Assembly: GCA_022496805.1 (NCBI GenBank)
Contig: CM040088.1
Location: 22,103,001 to 22,167,000 of the forward strand
DNA: 64,000 nucleotides
Source: Pohlia nutans
Lineage: Eukaryota; Streptophyta; Bryopsida; Bryales; Mniaceae
Direction of reading: 5' to 3'
Shown here piece by piece: positions 22,138 to 33,252 of the stretch (position 1 is its first letter; the number at the start of each line of letters is the position of its first letter). The position numbers and the translations under genes were made by a program. The notes beneath the pieces are model-generated. The model was not told the DNA's origin. It was given only the letters and a program-made list of their open reading frames with translations, and did no database searches.

Positions 22138-22905
22138 ATCACCATGGTCGGTGGAGGGCTCCTGTATATACACAAGTTTTGAGGAAAGTGAAGAGTAAGC
22201 AAACCATGTCCGTAATTGGCTACCATTACCACAATTTGAAACTGCAGGTATTGTTTGAAGGATAAACTTGTGATAGTTTGTAGTTGTAGATAGTAAACCT
22301 TAAGCCAGACGTCGATCTTGCTGCAGGCTCCAGAACATGCATGTGTAACACGTCCAATTTCATTTTGCATCATTGAGCAAATTATAGTACATTTGATGTG
22401 CCTTCAAACTGAAAATCTAACGGTACTCTCCTGCTCTATTTCGTCGCATCTTTATGGATTCCATGTCAGAAGCCAGCAAATGAATTGAGCACCATTTTTT
22501 TGTTTCTCAAAATTAATTGAGAAATGTTGGAACGTTCTCAACGATCTCAATCCTTGTGTTCAGATTTCAGTTGAATCTTTTGCAAATATGCTGAAGGTGG
22601 TTTTCAAGGGGAATCTCTTCCAGAAACGAGTTGTGGAAACCAAAGGTGAACACAATTTGGTCTACCGGATTGTAAGCAAGCATTTGTGTAGATGAGGCAT
22701 TCTCAGCAAACAATAACCCAGCTCTAAGTTTATCCATTCTTTTTGATACCGATCTAAATTATATCTTTCGATGTAAGAAAGTTTGATTTTTTATTATTAG
22801 AATCACATTTTAAAAACTAAATATAATAGACCCAAGAAAATCTTGATTTGAACATTGGACGACCAAGACACACCCCATTAAAAGTTAGTTAACTTCCAAA
22901 AAAAT

Positions 22906-23018
22906 TAGAGGGCTCTTCAATTCTAGTATGAAAAGAGAAAATTCAGCCGAAGGCATTGTGGATGTGCCGTGTTTTGGGTGAATTTTCTTTTTTTAGACTA
23001 TATTTGAAGAACCCTCTA
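22906..23018. mobile_element. Small palindromic MITE, 113 bp
   Basis: TAGAGGGCTCTTCAA at the left and TTGAAGAACCCTCTA at the right, with inner GAAAATTCA/TGAATTTTC also inverted. TAGAG ends are compatible with hAT, but no clear duplication was seen. Confidence 0.55.
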
Positions 23019-23379
23019 AACATTTTACATTTTACATTTTGAACATTTGATGGAATGTGTTTGAATCAACCAATGTCCAAATCCAAATTTTCTTGTACAT
23101 TCACTATGCATTTTTAAATGCGCTTTTGTGATAATATTTTAATGGTCTAATTCCTTGTCTATTAAAAGATATTGTTTAATATGACGGATGCTTTGGAGGG
23201 TCTGGAGTAGAGTATAATTCAGAATACTCAACTGCTTCTGATGTCGCTCACAGCCATTCTCATGTTGCATTGATCCCTATATACAAATGGGCTTTTGGTT
23301 GCTATGTGTTTGGTCTCTCCATTCATAAAATAATATGTGGATTTTTGTGCACCAAATAGACCCATTTCGAAGCTTTTAA

Positions 23380-23862
23380 CCCTTTAACATCCCGATTCAA
23401 CATTGATTTCAAAGATGTGTTATAAAATGTTTGATGAATAACAAAAATAGAGTCGATGTACAAAGCTAAGTTGTAAATGTCAATGAATGTCAATGAAGTT
23501 CATATCTGTATGGTTGGATTTATCATATTTTTCATTACTAAATTGTGATTAAAATTTCAAGATTTTCTTTTGAAATTCAATTAAAAATCCCAAATTAAAA
23601 AATTAAAAATTAAAAATTGTTGGAATGAATTTGGAATAGCATGCACTAGGAAAATGAAACTTGATATAAACCAATTCTGTTATTTAAAAAAAATTACAAT
23701 GTCTTATTTTGAAGATTCATACTGTACAAAAGTACAAATTATAGTCAACTGGCACAAGAACCAAGAAAAATTTGGATGGATGAAAACTGTCCATGTATGT
23801 AGTCAAGAGAATAATCTGAATATGTTCATCGTCCACTATGTGAATGCAAGTGCGTCAAAGGA
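23380..23862 (+). mobile_element. P3 TTAA-type element, right end decayed
   Basis: TTAA (23376-23379) CCCTTTAACATCCCG, then TTTCAAAGATGTGTTATAAA as in 28100-28939. The right end (GTCAAAGGAATAAC) has lost the GGGTTAA seen in the sister copy. Confidence 0.55.
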
Positions 23863-24041
23863 ATAACACTTCATTTGATGAATTTAGTCAACTTTATCAA
23901 ATGGAAAGTCACTACGTAAATGGTTTATATCCAAATGCTCAAATTCCATATTTAGATTGTCCTTGTATTTTCTTTATCTCCTGTAAAATCTGGGCTTGTT
24001 GCAAAGGTGTACAGATTCAACCTTTTGTTCAATTAATTTTA

Positions 24042-24572
24042 CCCTTAAACGTCAAAAAAGCCCCACAGGTTTGTTTTGAGAGAATAATGAAGAAAAAAGT
24101 GGATTTTCTCAACCAAAATTGAAATGGATTGGTGCTTTGGAAAGGTGATGAAAAAGCAAGGCTAAATTTAGCAAATACGCTTCTTTTAGTAAATTGTACA
24201 TTCCAAAGAAATTGGAAAGAGAATTGGTGGAGAGGGAGGGGATGGAATTGGGCAGCTTGAGACTTGATGCATATTAAAGCTACCAGCGTTGTTTAACAAT
24301 GTTTTTTTTCTTTTTATTTATTTACTTATTTTTCTAATTTTTTTTCAATTTTTTAAAAATCTAGAATTGTAGAGCTTGCTACACAGCCAGGATTTCATTG
24401 AATTTTTTTAATTTGTTTTTCGAGTGACTATTCACTCCATTCACTGTTTATAGAGGATTTGAGGAATTCTCATTGGTTGTTCACGTTACTCAAGGGGCGA
24501 CTATTGGGGGCAGCTCTATAAAAAAATTATTCCTTTGGACTGCCCGTCCAGGACCGTCTTGATGTTTAAGGG
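24042..24572 (+). mobile_element. TTAA-type element related to 1708-2102
   Basis: TTTA then CCCTTAAACGTCAAAAAAGC at the left; GATGTTTAAGGG then TTAA (24573-24576) at the right. It shares AGCCCC.(C/G).AGG, the TTTTCTCAACCAAAA tract and GGATTGGTGC with the element at 1708-2102. Confidence 0.5.
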
Positions 24573-24970
24573 TTAAGAAAACGACATTAGTTTGTAAGTA
24601 TGTAATGTCCAAATGACTTTTTAGCGAAGAACACACAACCAAAGCCATCTGTAAGCTTAGCATATATCATTCTTGGATAATGAAGTTTGAATTATTCTTG
24701 CAAGCTTGTTACAATCAACATCATTTGATTACAGAGTTCGGGATAAGTGGGCATAACTCTATCCTGAATAATTTCCAATAACTACATACTCATAGGAAAT
24801 GTGTCGTTTTTCACTTATTATAATTGAAAAAGGAATGAAAACCGCGCCAGGTCATTGCTGGTGAGTGGTTTTGGTCACGAGAGGACAGAAATATCTGCCA
24901 GTGTTCCCCCTTTCGTGAGAATGAAAAACGACAAGTAGGCTACTACTGTAGGTGTGTCAAAATTCAATAT

Positions 24971-26773
24971 TCAAGCAAGACCGCCATTGGCTCGAATCAC
25001 CTGTGCATTCAGCCACTCTCCTTCCTTACTGACAACAAAGAGAACAATGTCAGCGATTTCTTTGGGCAGGCCAATGCGTTCGAGTGGCGGACCGGAGCTT
25101 TGTTGCTCGATCATCTCCTTGCTTTTGCCTCTGTAGAAAAACTCAGTCGCCACGGGCCCGGGGGCCACGCAGTTGGCAGTAATTTGCCTGCCTCGGAGCT
25201 CCTTGGCCAGTATCTTGGTGAAGCTTTCCACGGCCGCTTTGCTCGCCGCGTAACAACTGTACCCGGGAGTATTGGCCGCCACAATGGTGGTGGTGATATT
25301 GACTATCCTGCCATCCGCATTTGAGGGTATCCGTAACGCGCCTTCTTTGGAGCACATAAACATGCCTCGCGTATTCACACTGAATACGTGGTCCCATTCT
25401 TCCACTGTGGTGTTGACAAGGGGAGGGTACGACTCCGGGCCCGTGCCACGCCAATGCAAGTTGACACCTGAGCAATGGAATTTTTTTTCGTTAGGAGACA
25501 GAAATTGCTACTTTTCCATGGCTTGAAGAGTAATCCACGATAGCATACTAGAGCACAGAGAGGACCACTTCAAAATAGAAATGAAAATTACAGTATGGCA
25601 TTTCCTCCTTCATGGTATGCACATGATGGCATTCCCTCATAAGTTGGAAAAGAAGATCCAACTCAAGATTCCCTTGGAAAAGGGAAAATGGGTACTCCCT
25701 CTCTCTGCTCTACATAACATAATAGAGCAATTCATGAAGTCCCCCTTTTCTATAATTGCAGGTTACCTGCCTCCGGGGTCATTTTCTTCACATGTGAGCA
25801 TGGGCGGTGTTAACTTCCAACAAGTGAATTACCATGGGAACCTACAAAAATAGGAGAACTGAAGTTCTAGGCATGGCTCTTGAAAGGAGAACCACCTTCT
25901 GCCAGTGGTACAAAGACCTATTGTAGAAGGTGAAAACTGAATCTCATTAAAAGATGCTCATTTGATCCAGTTCCAAAAGGGGGACATCCTGAACTGCTCT
26001 ATTATGTTATGTAGTTTGCTATGTCCTCTTTTCATATTAATATATACGCAATTAATATCAGGATAATACTCATGTACTACCCAAGTGCTACTTAACCCTT
26101 AAAGGTTTTAGGGCATAGTAGATACGTTGCCATATATTTAACATTTGTTGTAAGTAGAAAGTTCCAAATTGAGATCCCAATAGCTTTTAAGACCATGTAG
26201 ACATGAATTTTAACTTCACTTTTGATATGAAACTTATAGGAGGTGTAGAACCATTCCAAATACAATGAAATACAGCCGTATAATACTGGCCGGAATGGCC
26301 AATCTGGACCTTTAAGGGTTAAGCAATAATTAGGTTTAAAGAGGCTACACATCGTAGAAAAGCTGGCTATTATTCTTTCTTCTTCTTTTTCAAAAATCCT
26401 TTGTATCAATTAGCCAGCCCAATTTTCATGTAGAAATTTGGCGATAATTAGCAACAGAAAGAAAAATCACTTCACCTGCGTTGTTGACGACGATGTGGAT
26501 CTGACCGAAGGCCTCCTCTGCACTGTCGAACAGGCTCTTCACATCTTTCTCGACGCTCACATCCGTCTTCACAGCTTTCGCTTTCCCCAGTCCCCGCCCT
26601 GAAACTTCCGACACCAACTGCAACGCTTTCTCCTCGTTGCTCAAGTACGTGAACACTACGTTTGCCCCTTGTCTCGTAAACGTTAGCACTATCTCTCTTC
26701 CTATCCCATCGCTACCTCCTGTCACTACTGCCACTTTGTTCCGCAGGCTTAGAATATTGCTGGAATCAGCCAT
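24971..26773 (-). CDS. SDR, plant NADPH-dependent aldehyde reductase type
   Basis: A classical short-chain dehydrogenase that would use NAD(P)H to reduce a carbonyl compound; in plants this subgroup detoxifies reactive aldehydes. Exons 26773-26476 and 25467-24971 give 264 residues. The Rossmann motif is TGGSDGIG, followed by NNAG at the end of exon 1. The active site YAASK lies in GYSCYAASKAAVESF. Then come ITANCVAPGPVATEFFYRGK and the C-terminal WLNAQVIRANGG, typical of the subgroup. The stretch where the catalytic Ser is expected reads VNITTTIV, so Thr may replace it. I chose the ATG at 26773 (MADSSNILSL); an in-frame ATG at 26824 adds 17 residues. The single intron (25468-26475) is an H1 transposon carrying two later insertions. 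No targeting peptide is obvious, so it is probably cytosolic. Confidence 0.92.
25712..26012. mobile_element. Inverted-repeat element nested in the SDR intron
   Basis: ACATAACATAATAGAGCA at 25712 recurs inverted as TGCTCTATTATGTTATGT ending at 26012; AAGTCCCCCTTTT and AAAAGGGGGACATC continue the symmetry. It interrupts the H1 sequence between GAGTAATCCA and CTCTTTTCATATTAA. Confidence 0.6.
26096..26318. mobile_element. TTAA-flanked element nested in the H1 copy
   Basis: TTAA (26092-26095) CCCTTAAAGGTTTTAGGG at the left; GGACCTTTAAGGG TTAA (26319-26322) at the right. Removing it and one TTAA restores H1 sequence (GTGCTACTTA-GCAAT...GGTTTAAAGAGG). This dates it after the H1 insertion and directly supports TTAA duplication. 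Confidence 0.8.
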
Positions 26774-27608
26774 AGCTCGTCCGCCGCTTCGAGGAAACCC
26801 TTGTCCTATGTTGACAAAAAGCACTCACCGACTCTAGAATGGCTCAAAATAGCGAAGCGACCAGTTACTCTCGATCGGAAGATGTCGATATCGATCACCT
26901 GTCTGATCGAAAAGTCTCACAACCCTACATGAAAGATTCAAGACATGTCTAGCTCTAGCATTGTAATGAATCGCAGGTTTGGCAATTGATTGTTAGTACG
27001 AGATCGATGTGGCTCCTGAAGTGAATAAGCTAGTGAGTATCTAGGTCGACGCTTGACTTAATTGTTGAGTGCAGCGTGCGTGCAAACAATCGAAGATCAA
27101 TATATGTATTTCAGCAGCTAGCATGAAATTACGAAATGCATCGAAATGATCACTCCTAGCTAGCTACCAATGACACTTGCTTCAATTCAAATCGTGTCTG
27201 CACACTCCAAAAGAACTAAACTCTGTATATCGATCCCCGGCCAGAAAGAAAAATTGGTCTCGCAAAGGACACTGAAAGCTATTTACTAGTTAGGGTATTG
27301 AGCATCATGGCGATCAATGGAGACAAAGGAAAAGCAGTTGAAGTGAGGATTAAGTGACAGCATGACAGGCTTCGTTCACCAGAAAGTGTGCACGTACGTT
27401 GCTAATTGGAATGCTGCAATGGCCGCGTAAGTACGGGGCTCAGGAAAAGTATCGCCCCTACTTTGCTTTACTTATTAGCTTGCTGGCCACGGATTTGGAC
27501 TGATGATCCTCAGCCATAACATTCTGTAGCCTTCATGCCCACTGCCTTTCCTTCATGCACTTTGCTCATCACCTTGAGCCTCCACCTGTCCACTTAGCTA
27601 CTGATGAA

Positions 27609-27916
27609 CAGTGATCCCAAAACTGGCTAAAATTAGCTGGATTTCTACCCAAAAAATGGGGTTGCTAAACATACAAAAGAAAATGAAAAAAAAAATGAAA
27701 TGTAGCAAGAATTTTCATCATAATATAAATATGTAGTAACTTCATGAGGTGATATCCGCGGATATCATCATGGTATCACCTTAATATATCAAGGGTATTG
27801 CCGGATATTATAGAGGTATCGTGCATATTGTATGCACTGGATAGCAAAAGTAGATACCATTTATGTGGGAGGTCGCATAATGTTCTAAATGTCATAAAGT
27901 GGTTCTGGGATCACTG
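27609..27916. mobile_element. Intact hAT-type MITE, 308 bp, perfect 8-bp duplication
   Basis: CAGTGATCCCAAAAC at the left and GTTCTGGGATCACTG at the right (one mismatch). CTGATGAA occurs exactly at 27601-27608 and 27917-27924. These are textbook hAT ends. The first bases resemble H1 (CAGTGAT, GGCTAAAATTAGC) but the interior differs, so it is a sister family. Confidence 0.88.
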
Positions 27917-28099
27917 CTGATGAAGTACTCTTGGGTGTGGGATATTCCACACCATCTACTGTAGAGCCAAGGCAGAGATAGTGCATGCTACTGAATGTTA
28001 TGGCCTCTTCATTTTAGGTGGTGAAATATATCAAAGAAAAAAAACTTATTTCTTTATTGTCCCAAACTCCTCCATATAGATGACTTTTCATCCATTTAA

Positions 28100-28939
28100 C
28101 CCTTTAACGTCCAAATCCACCACCGATTTCAAAGATGTGTTATAAAATGTTTGATGAATCACAAAAATGGAGTTGATGTATAAAGAAAAGTTGTAAATCT
28201 CAATGTGTAGATCACGTCAGTTGAATTTATAAAAAAAAATTATGAATAGTTTTCAACTAATTTTGTAAGGTTTTCTTTTGAAATTCACTTTAAAATATCA
28301 AATTAACAAAATTTTAACGAATTTGGAATAAAATGCACTGTGAAATGGTATAATTTCCATTATTTGATTCTACTTATTTTGGAAAATCATTGTTAAGGTC
28401 TCACTTTTTGAACTAAGAATGAAACCTGACATAGACCAATTTTGTCATTTAAAAAAAAAATCACAATATCTTATTTTGAAAATCCATATTTTACAAATGG
28501 TAGTCAACTATACTAAATGGCGTATTTAGTGTCCGAGGAGAATTGATGTCTTTTATCACAATTCGTTCAAAGGTGAAGAGAAATAGTGTTCCTTGACACT
28601 ACATAGGAGTTTGCCACTTGTCATTCTCACTTTCATTGAGAGTGTCATGTTCTTTCCAAGTAATGAGAGTGATATGAGATGACATGCCATATTTATTATA
28701 AAGTTGCCATATGTCATTGGAACACAACATTCGCTTTTTTTTTACAAGGACACTATATCTCCCTAAAATTAAATAGTGTTTAGGTTTAGAAATAGTGTTC
28801 CGGGACACTAAATACGCCACTCAATGTAGCAGAAGAACCAAGGAAAATTTGGATGAATGAAAAATTGTATAGGATGTAATCAAGAGAAGGCTTACAATCT
28901 ATTCATGGTTCTTTATATGGACACAAGCATGTCAAAGGG
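28100..28939 (+). mobile_element. P3 TTAA-flanked element carrying a nested MITE
   Basis: TTAA (28096-28099) CCCTTTAACGTCC at the left; CAAAGGG TTAA (28940-28943) at the right. Without the nested 300-bp element (28519-28818) it would be about 540 bp, matching its sister copy at 20899-21414. Confidence 0.7.
28519..28818. mobile_element. Nested MITE with GGCGTATTTAGTGTCC ends, 300 bp
   Basis: GGCGTATTTAGTGTCC at the left and GGACACTAAATACGCC at the right are perfect inverted copies. The flanks ACTAAAT and ACTCAAT look like a 7-bp imperfect duplication. AATAGTGTTCC motifs recur inside. Superfamily undetermined. Confidence 0.7.
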
Positions 28940-29088
28940 TTAAGCAAAATTTCATTTCTTTATGACAACTTCATTTCAGGTGTGAATGAAAGTGCCACAA
29001 CATTTGTTTCATTTGTGCCACATGTTCGGAAAATGGAAAATTGTAAGAAAATCCTTACCTAGCCTAGCTTGCATGAGAGAGTTATCAA

Positions 29089-29392
29089 TAGTGATATTTT
29101 TTTGTCAGGAGACAATTTAGCTACTTTTCCATGGCTTGAAGAGCAATCCAAGGTCCTTGGATGCTCTTTTCAAGTTAATATATAGGTAATATCAGGGTAA
29201 TACACATGTGCTACCTAGGTGCTACTTAGGCAATACCTCGGTGATACGTAGGTTTAAAGAGGGTACACATCTAGACTCCATGTAGGATATCTGGCTATTC
29301 CTTCCTTTTTTTTTCAAAAATTCTTTGTATCAATTAGCGGACCAAATTTTATGTAGCAATTTGGCTAAAATTAGCAACAAAAAAAATCACTG
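29089..29392 (+). mobile_element. H1 hAT-like element, intergenic reference copy, 304 bp
   Basis: TAGTGATATTTTT at the left, AAAAAATCACTG at the right. Flanks GTTATCAA and ATTATCAC match at 6 of 8 positions. It contains the full H1 interior: TACTTTTCCATGGCTTGAAG, CCTTGGATGCTC, a run of short (G/C)(G/T)(G/C)(A/T)ATAC-type repeats, and TTTGTATCAATTAG. It shows the family outside any gene. Confidence 0.75.
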
Positions 29393-29911
29393 ATTATCAC
29401 ACACTCATACTCAGCGTTTTTTGGGAGCAGTAACCCCTTCTCTGTCCTCATGAGGGACGTGGCTACACAGATCCAAATCTGTCAGAGAGTGCAATACATT
29501 GCCCAAAAAACCCTGCTCATACTCTGTCTCCTCAAAGACCGAGTCTTCAGATTACTACGTCGCACCTGCCATAGCCAGCATGATTGTACAGCTCCATGCA
29601 GCGCTAGCTTGCAATTTCAGTAAAGCTCTTGAAGCTTGTAGCTACATAGATCTATTTTTTAATTGAGAGATTTCCTCTCTTATACCTTCTTTGACACCTC
29701 ACCAAAGGATGAAATATTCCTTCCAAGGACTCTTGAGAAAAAATATAAATTAACATCTCAAGGACTGGATAACCGTATTTGTTTTTATTTATTTTTACTC
29801 AGCAAAAAACACTGAGCTTCTTAAAACAATGAACTAACAGGTTGTTAGAGAGTTTCCTGATATATCACACTCTGAGGCAGTTGTCTGTAGAACTGGCTAG
29901 CGCTTTAAGAC

Positions 29912-32900
29912 CTACTTCCCCGTTGTAGTACTTTTGATCTCTGTAATGACTCCATCAGCAAGAGAGTCTGCATCATAGTTCTTCCCGAAAAATTTAACAA
30001 AATTCATATCAGGGTCCATCAAGTACCTGCAAACGTTGTGACCAATATTCATATGTGAACATGACTATTTACACTATCAAGTGCTTAACTCCAACATCTA
30101 CAAAAAATTGACATGCCGGCAATCTTCTGTAGATGACAAGCGCATTTTAACGTGGTAATCCAACTAATATTCATAACTCTAAGCAAATCAATGAACGCGT
30201 CAAATTAGAGGTTTAGATAATTGTACGTGATAATGGAGTGATCAACAAGGTAGTCGGTGCCTTCATCCTCAGTCTTCATATAATAAACCCTGTACTCACG
30301 TGCAACCTGCCGAATATCTTCCACAGTGCCAGTCAAACCCACAAACCTGGGGTGATATTCTGCAGATTAAAAAGGATGTCAGCGAATGATTCAATTTTGC
30401 AGAAGCTTATTGAATTGGCGAGAGATTTCAAGTCCCATAAATTGAATCTTCCGTGAACTACAACTCATTGACACAAGGCAGAGTAAGGCCCACAATCAAT
30501 GGCTTATGGGCCTAAGTCACAATTGTATGAGTCAGGAATCAAAGCGACAAAGAGTACAACAAAATGAGACCTAGAACTGACAGTTTTCATAAAACTGGGG
30601 ATGAAGCTTACCTTTCAAGTACTCTCGGATTTGCTCAACAGTATCACGTTCTGGATCAATAGAAATAAAAACAGGAAGAACCTGCAATCCTACTTTCTTT
30701 TCTGCATTTCAGAAAAATCAAGAGTGAGGATAAAAAGCCAGAAACAAGTCAACATGAAACATCTAATCCAGTGCCGGTTTGCTAAAACTAGCATGATGGC
30801 ATTTCAAGTCATGCTCACCAGAAAGACAGTTAACCTTACAACTCAAATTACCATTGAACATAGCAAATCAACGTCACTACGCAGCCTCCAAGATGATGGA
30901 TGAATGCATGAGATAAACATTTAATGACACTTATGAGAAGACTAACCAATTTGATCAACAGCTTCAGCCAGTTTCATAAGTTCATCAGGACATATATCAG
31001 GGCAATATGTGAATCCAAAGTAGATGAGCGTCCAATTGCCAACGAAATCACGATCTGAAACTACTTTCCCATCTTGATTTATCAACTTGAAGGGACCCCC
31101 GATAGCTGCCTTTCCAACTCCAGGGCCTGTCTTGGCAACTGCTCCTTTCTCTGCGCGGAGAACTGCAGAGATCAATCAACAGAAACTCACCGTTAGTAGC
31201 AGAAATATGAAGTCGTTAACATAATGGAACTCCTCTTACCACAGCTAAGAGGGATAGATAAAGCCAAGCGGGAAATGACAGCCAACCTTCTAGCTGCCGC
31301 TTCTTCTCTTGCTCCCACAATAAAATCAGGCCGACTCCAGTCACCACTAAAATTGCAAGACTAGCCCAGGAGACAGGCTGCAGAACACATGAACACTCTC
31401 ATCTCAAAAAAAAACCACCAGTTATTCCAAGGAATTATCCTTTCAGCATCTACAAGCTGGACGTTCTCAGCGATTACTCCAAAAACCACAACAAAATCGT
31501 CATACCTCAGAGAATGTGACTGGTGCAGACACGTTTTGGTGTACATCGAAATGTGACAGCATTGAACTAAATTTCAATCTAAACCCAACACAACAAAATT
31601 GTTCAACCCCATTTTTATCATGATGATGATGATGTATTGTTGTATAGAAATGTGCATCTATGGCTGCAAACTTTCCTTAATGAATTCCACGTTGAAGGCT
31701 AGAGTATTATGAACATTTGGAGTTGCCAATTTAAATTAAGGATCTTCGTAAATACAATGCAACTTTCTTGTTTCATCAAACTTAGGGGACTTATTGTTCA
31801 AATCATAATCATTTTGCAAGGTTTCTGCACATGAAAAGATTTAGGCAAGGAGTTCTTACAGTCCCTGCATGTGCAATTTCTTGCGCGAAAAGGTAACTAC
31901 ATGAAGTCATCCTTGAGGTGTAGTTTAAGCTTAGACACTGCGGAAGCTCATATGAGTATAGAAATGACAAACATGCAAGTAGAGCTGATTGATTTTGAGT
32001 AGGTTTGGGCAACAAAGATTTGCATGCAGAAAGAAAGGAAAAACGGACTTACGCCAGTCCGGATGGCCTTTGCATTCTCTCCAGCCGTCTTTGCATTTTC
32101 TCCAGCGACCTTCGATATGGCCTCCCTGCTCCTGCCTACGCTGGGACCCTGGCTTGACCGCGATGAATGAAATGGCCTATTGAAGACACCAACACCCTGT
32201 AGCAATCAACGAGGCAACAATAAAAACTTCAGTCCAATTGTATCATACATGAAAATCCTGGTCTCAGTCGATACCAGATACTTGTCCAATTCACTGGGAA
32301 ATAAACATTACTACCAAACTGCTGTTTATAGCAAGCTTTGCAAGTGGTTGTTCAATTTAACAAGTGCTTACCAAGAATTTACCATCATTCTTGTACCCAT
32401 TACTGCCTGGTAATGTGGTCAGGGATCTTTGTATATAATGCAGGACATAGCTGAATGGATCAAGCAGATAAAGATACCTTTCGTATACAGGAGACCTAGC
32501 ATCATAATAAACTTGCTTGCTGAGCTACAATGATAAGAATTAGCACGAACAAAATCTAGAAACCCTAAACCCTAAACCCTAAAACCTAAATTTGTCGATC
32601 CCTAGAAATTGGCATTTCCTGCCAGTTTGTAAAGAGCGTGCTTGTCCGCTTCGCAGAATTCGCAATTCCTAACGTGTAAATATCATCAAGAAACTGTATA
32701 TAATTTGTAGAATCATATTTAGAATGATAAGAATTAGCACGTAAATTCACGATCAAAATCTAGAAAACCAAAACCCTAAACCCTAAACCCTAAATTTGTC
32801 GATCCCTAGAAATTGGCATTTCCTGCCACTTGTGCTTGTCCGCTTCAAAGAATTCGCAATTCCTAACGTGTAAATATCATCAAGAAACTGAGTATTTTAA

Positions 32901-33252
32901 GAAGCGATCGTCCGATTGCCTCAACCATTTCCAGCAAACATTCAGCAAGAAATTTTTCAAAGCCATCAGCTAATATTGCTATTCCGATGGCACACCACAC
33001 CTGAGGCAAAAGATTGGTCCGCCTCTCGACTAAGAATTGCTTTGCGACGAACTGCCTCGAAAATCTTTCCTCCAGAAATGATCCGAACGAACGAGCAGTT
33101 GGAAGCTCCACATGTCGAAACAAATCCTCCTTCTTTGCAGGAACCCGACGGAGCTCAAAGAGCGCACGCCCCACTGTGGCCAGGCTCCTCCTCGCTCGAA
33201 TTCCTGACATTCCTCTCCCGCTAAACCATACAGTCGAAACTAAACTAAACAA
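29912..33252 (-). CDS. HCC1: SCO1/HCC1-like copper chaperone for cytochrome c oxidase
   Basis: Delivers copper to the CuA site of mitochondrial complex IV from the inner membrane. Exons 33252-33001, 32196-32053, 31377-31287, 31162-30947, 30701-30612, 30359-30227 and 30026-29912 give 346 residues, or 332 from the in-frame ATG at 33210 ([10 protein letters not shown]), closer to plant HCC1. The N-terminus is Arg-rich like a mitochondrial presequence. Exon 3 has one membrane segment ([19 protein letters not shown]). The thioredoxin-like domain has the copper motif CPDIC in [14 protein letters not shown], then [18 protein letters not shown] and the metal-ligand His in YLVDHSI, so it is the CxxxC-bearing type. 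The end reads [12 protein letters not shown]. Exon 2 is low-complexity with a repeated AGENAK. Intron 1 holds a tandem duplication with telomere-like repeats. Confidence 0.95.
32531..32893 (+). repeat. Tandem duplication with telomere-like repeats in SCO1 intron 1
   Basis: Two copies of about 170 bp (32531-32700 and 32725-32893) each contain TGATAAGAATTAGCACG, an array of CCCTAAA units (32561-32590, 32771-32794), TTTGTCGATCCCTAGAAATT and CCTAACGTGTAAATATCATC. The units fit a plant telo-box on the minus strand near the 5' end of the gene. Confidence 0.85.

Larger units (their letters stand above)
22138..24970. other. Intergenic DNA between MED7 and the SDR gene
   Basis: Downstream flank of MED7, then repeats at 22906-23018, 23380-23862 and 24042-24572. 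A 43-residue open stretch at about 22561-22695 (ANMLKVVFKGNLFQKRVVE) has a codon-like look but no recognised family. MED7 and the SDR gene converge on this region. Confidence 0.5.
25468..26475 (-). mobile_element. H1 hAT-like element that forms the only SDR intron
   Basis: On the gene strand the intron begins GTG-AAGTGATTTTTC and ends AATTCCATTG-CTCAG. The 8 bp CGCAGGTG before the left end and CTCAGGTG after the right end match at 7 of 8 positions, as expected for a hAT duplication. Landmarks such as GCTAATTATCGCCAAATTTC and ATGGAAAAGTAGCAA identify the H1 family, here antisense to its orientation in UGT intron 3. Two later insertions enlarge it to 1,008 bp. Confidence 0.75.
26825..29911. other. 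Intergenic DNA upstream of SDR and downstream of SCO1
   Basis: Contains the SDR promoter side, then repeats at 27609-27916, 28100-28939 (with 28519-28818 nested) and 29089-29392. A GCTACTGAATGTTATGG block near 27985 repeats one near 14410. At 29415-29510 a GTTTTTTGGG block recurs inverted as CCCAAAAAACC. No coding region is supported. Confidence 0.55.

Noticed and set aside
32561..32794. Chromosome end or telomere
   Set aside because: Only a few CCCTAAA units are present within a gene intron; they are telo-box-like interstitial repeats.
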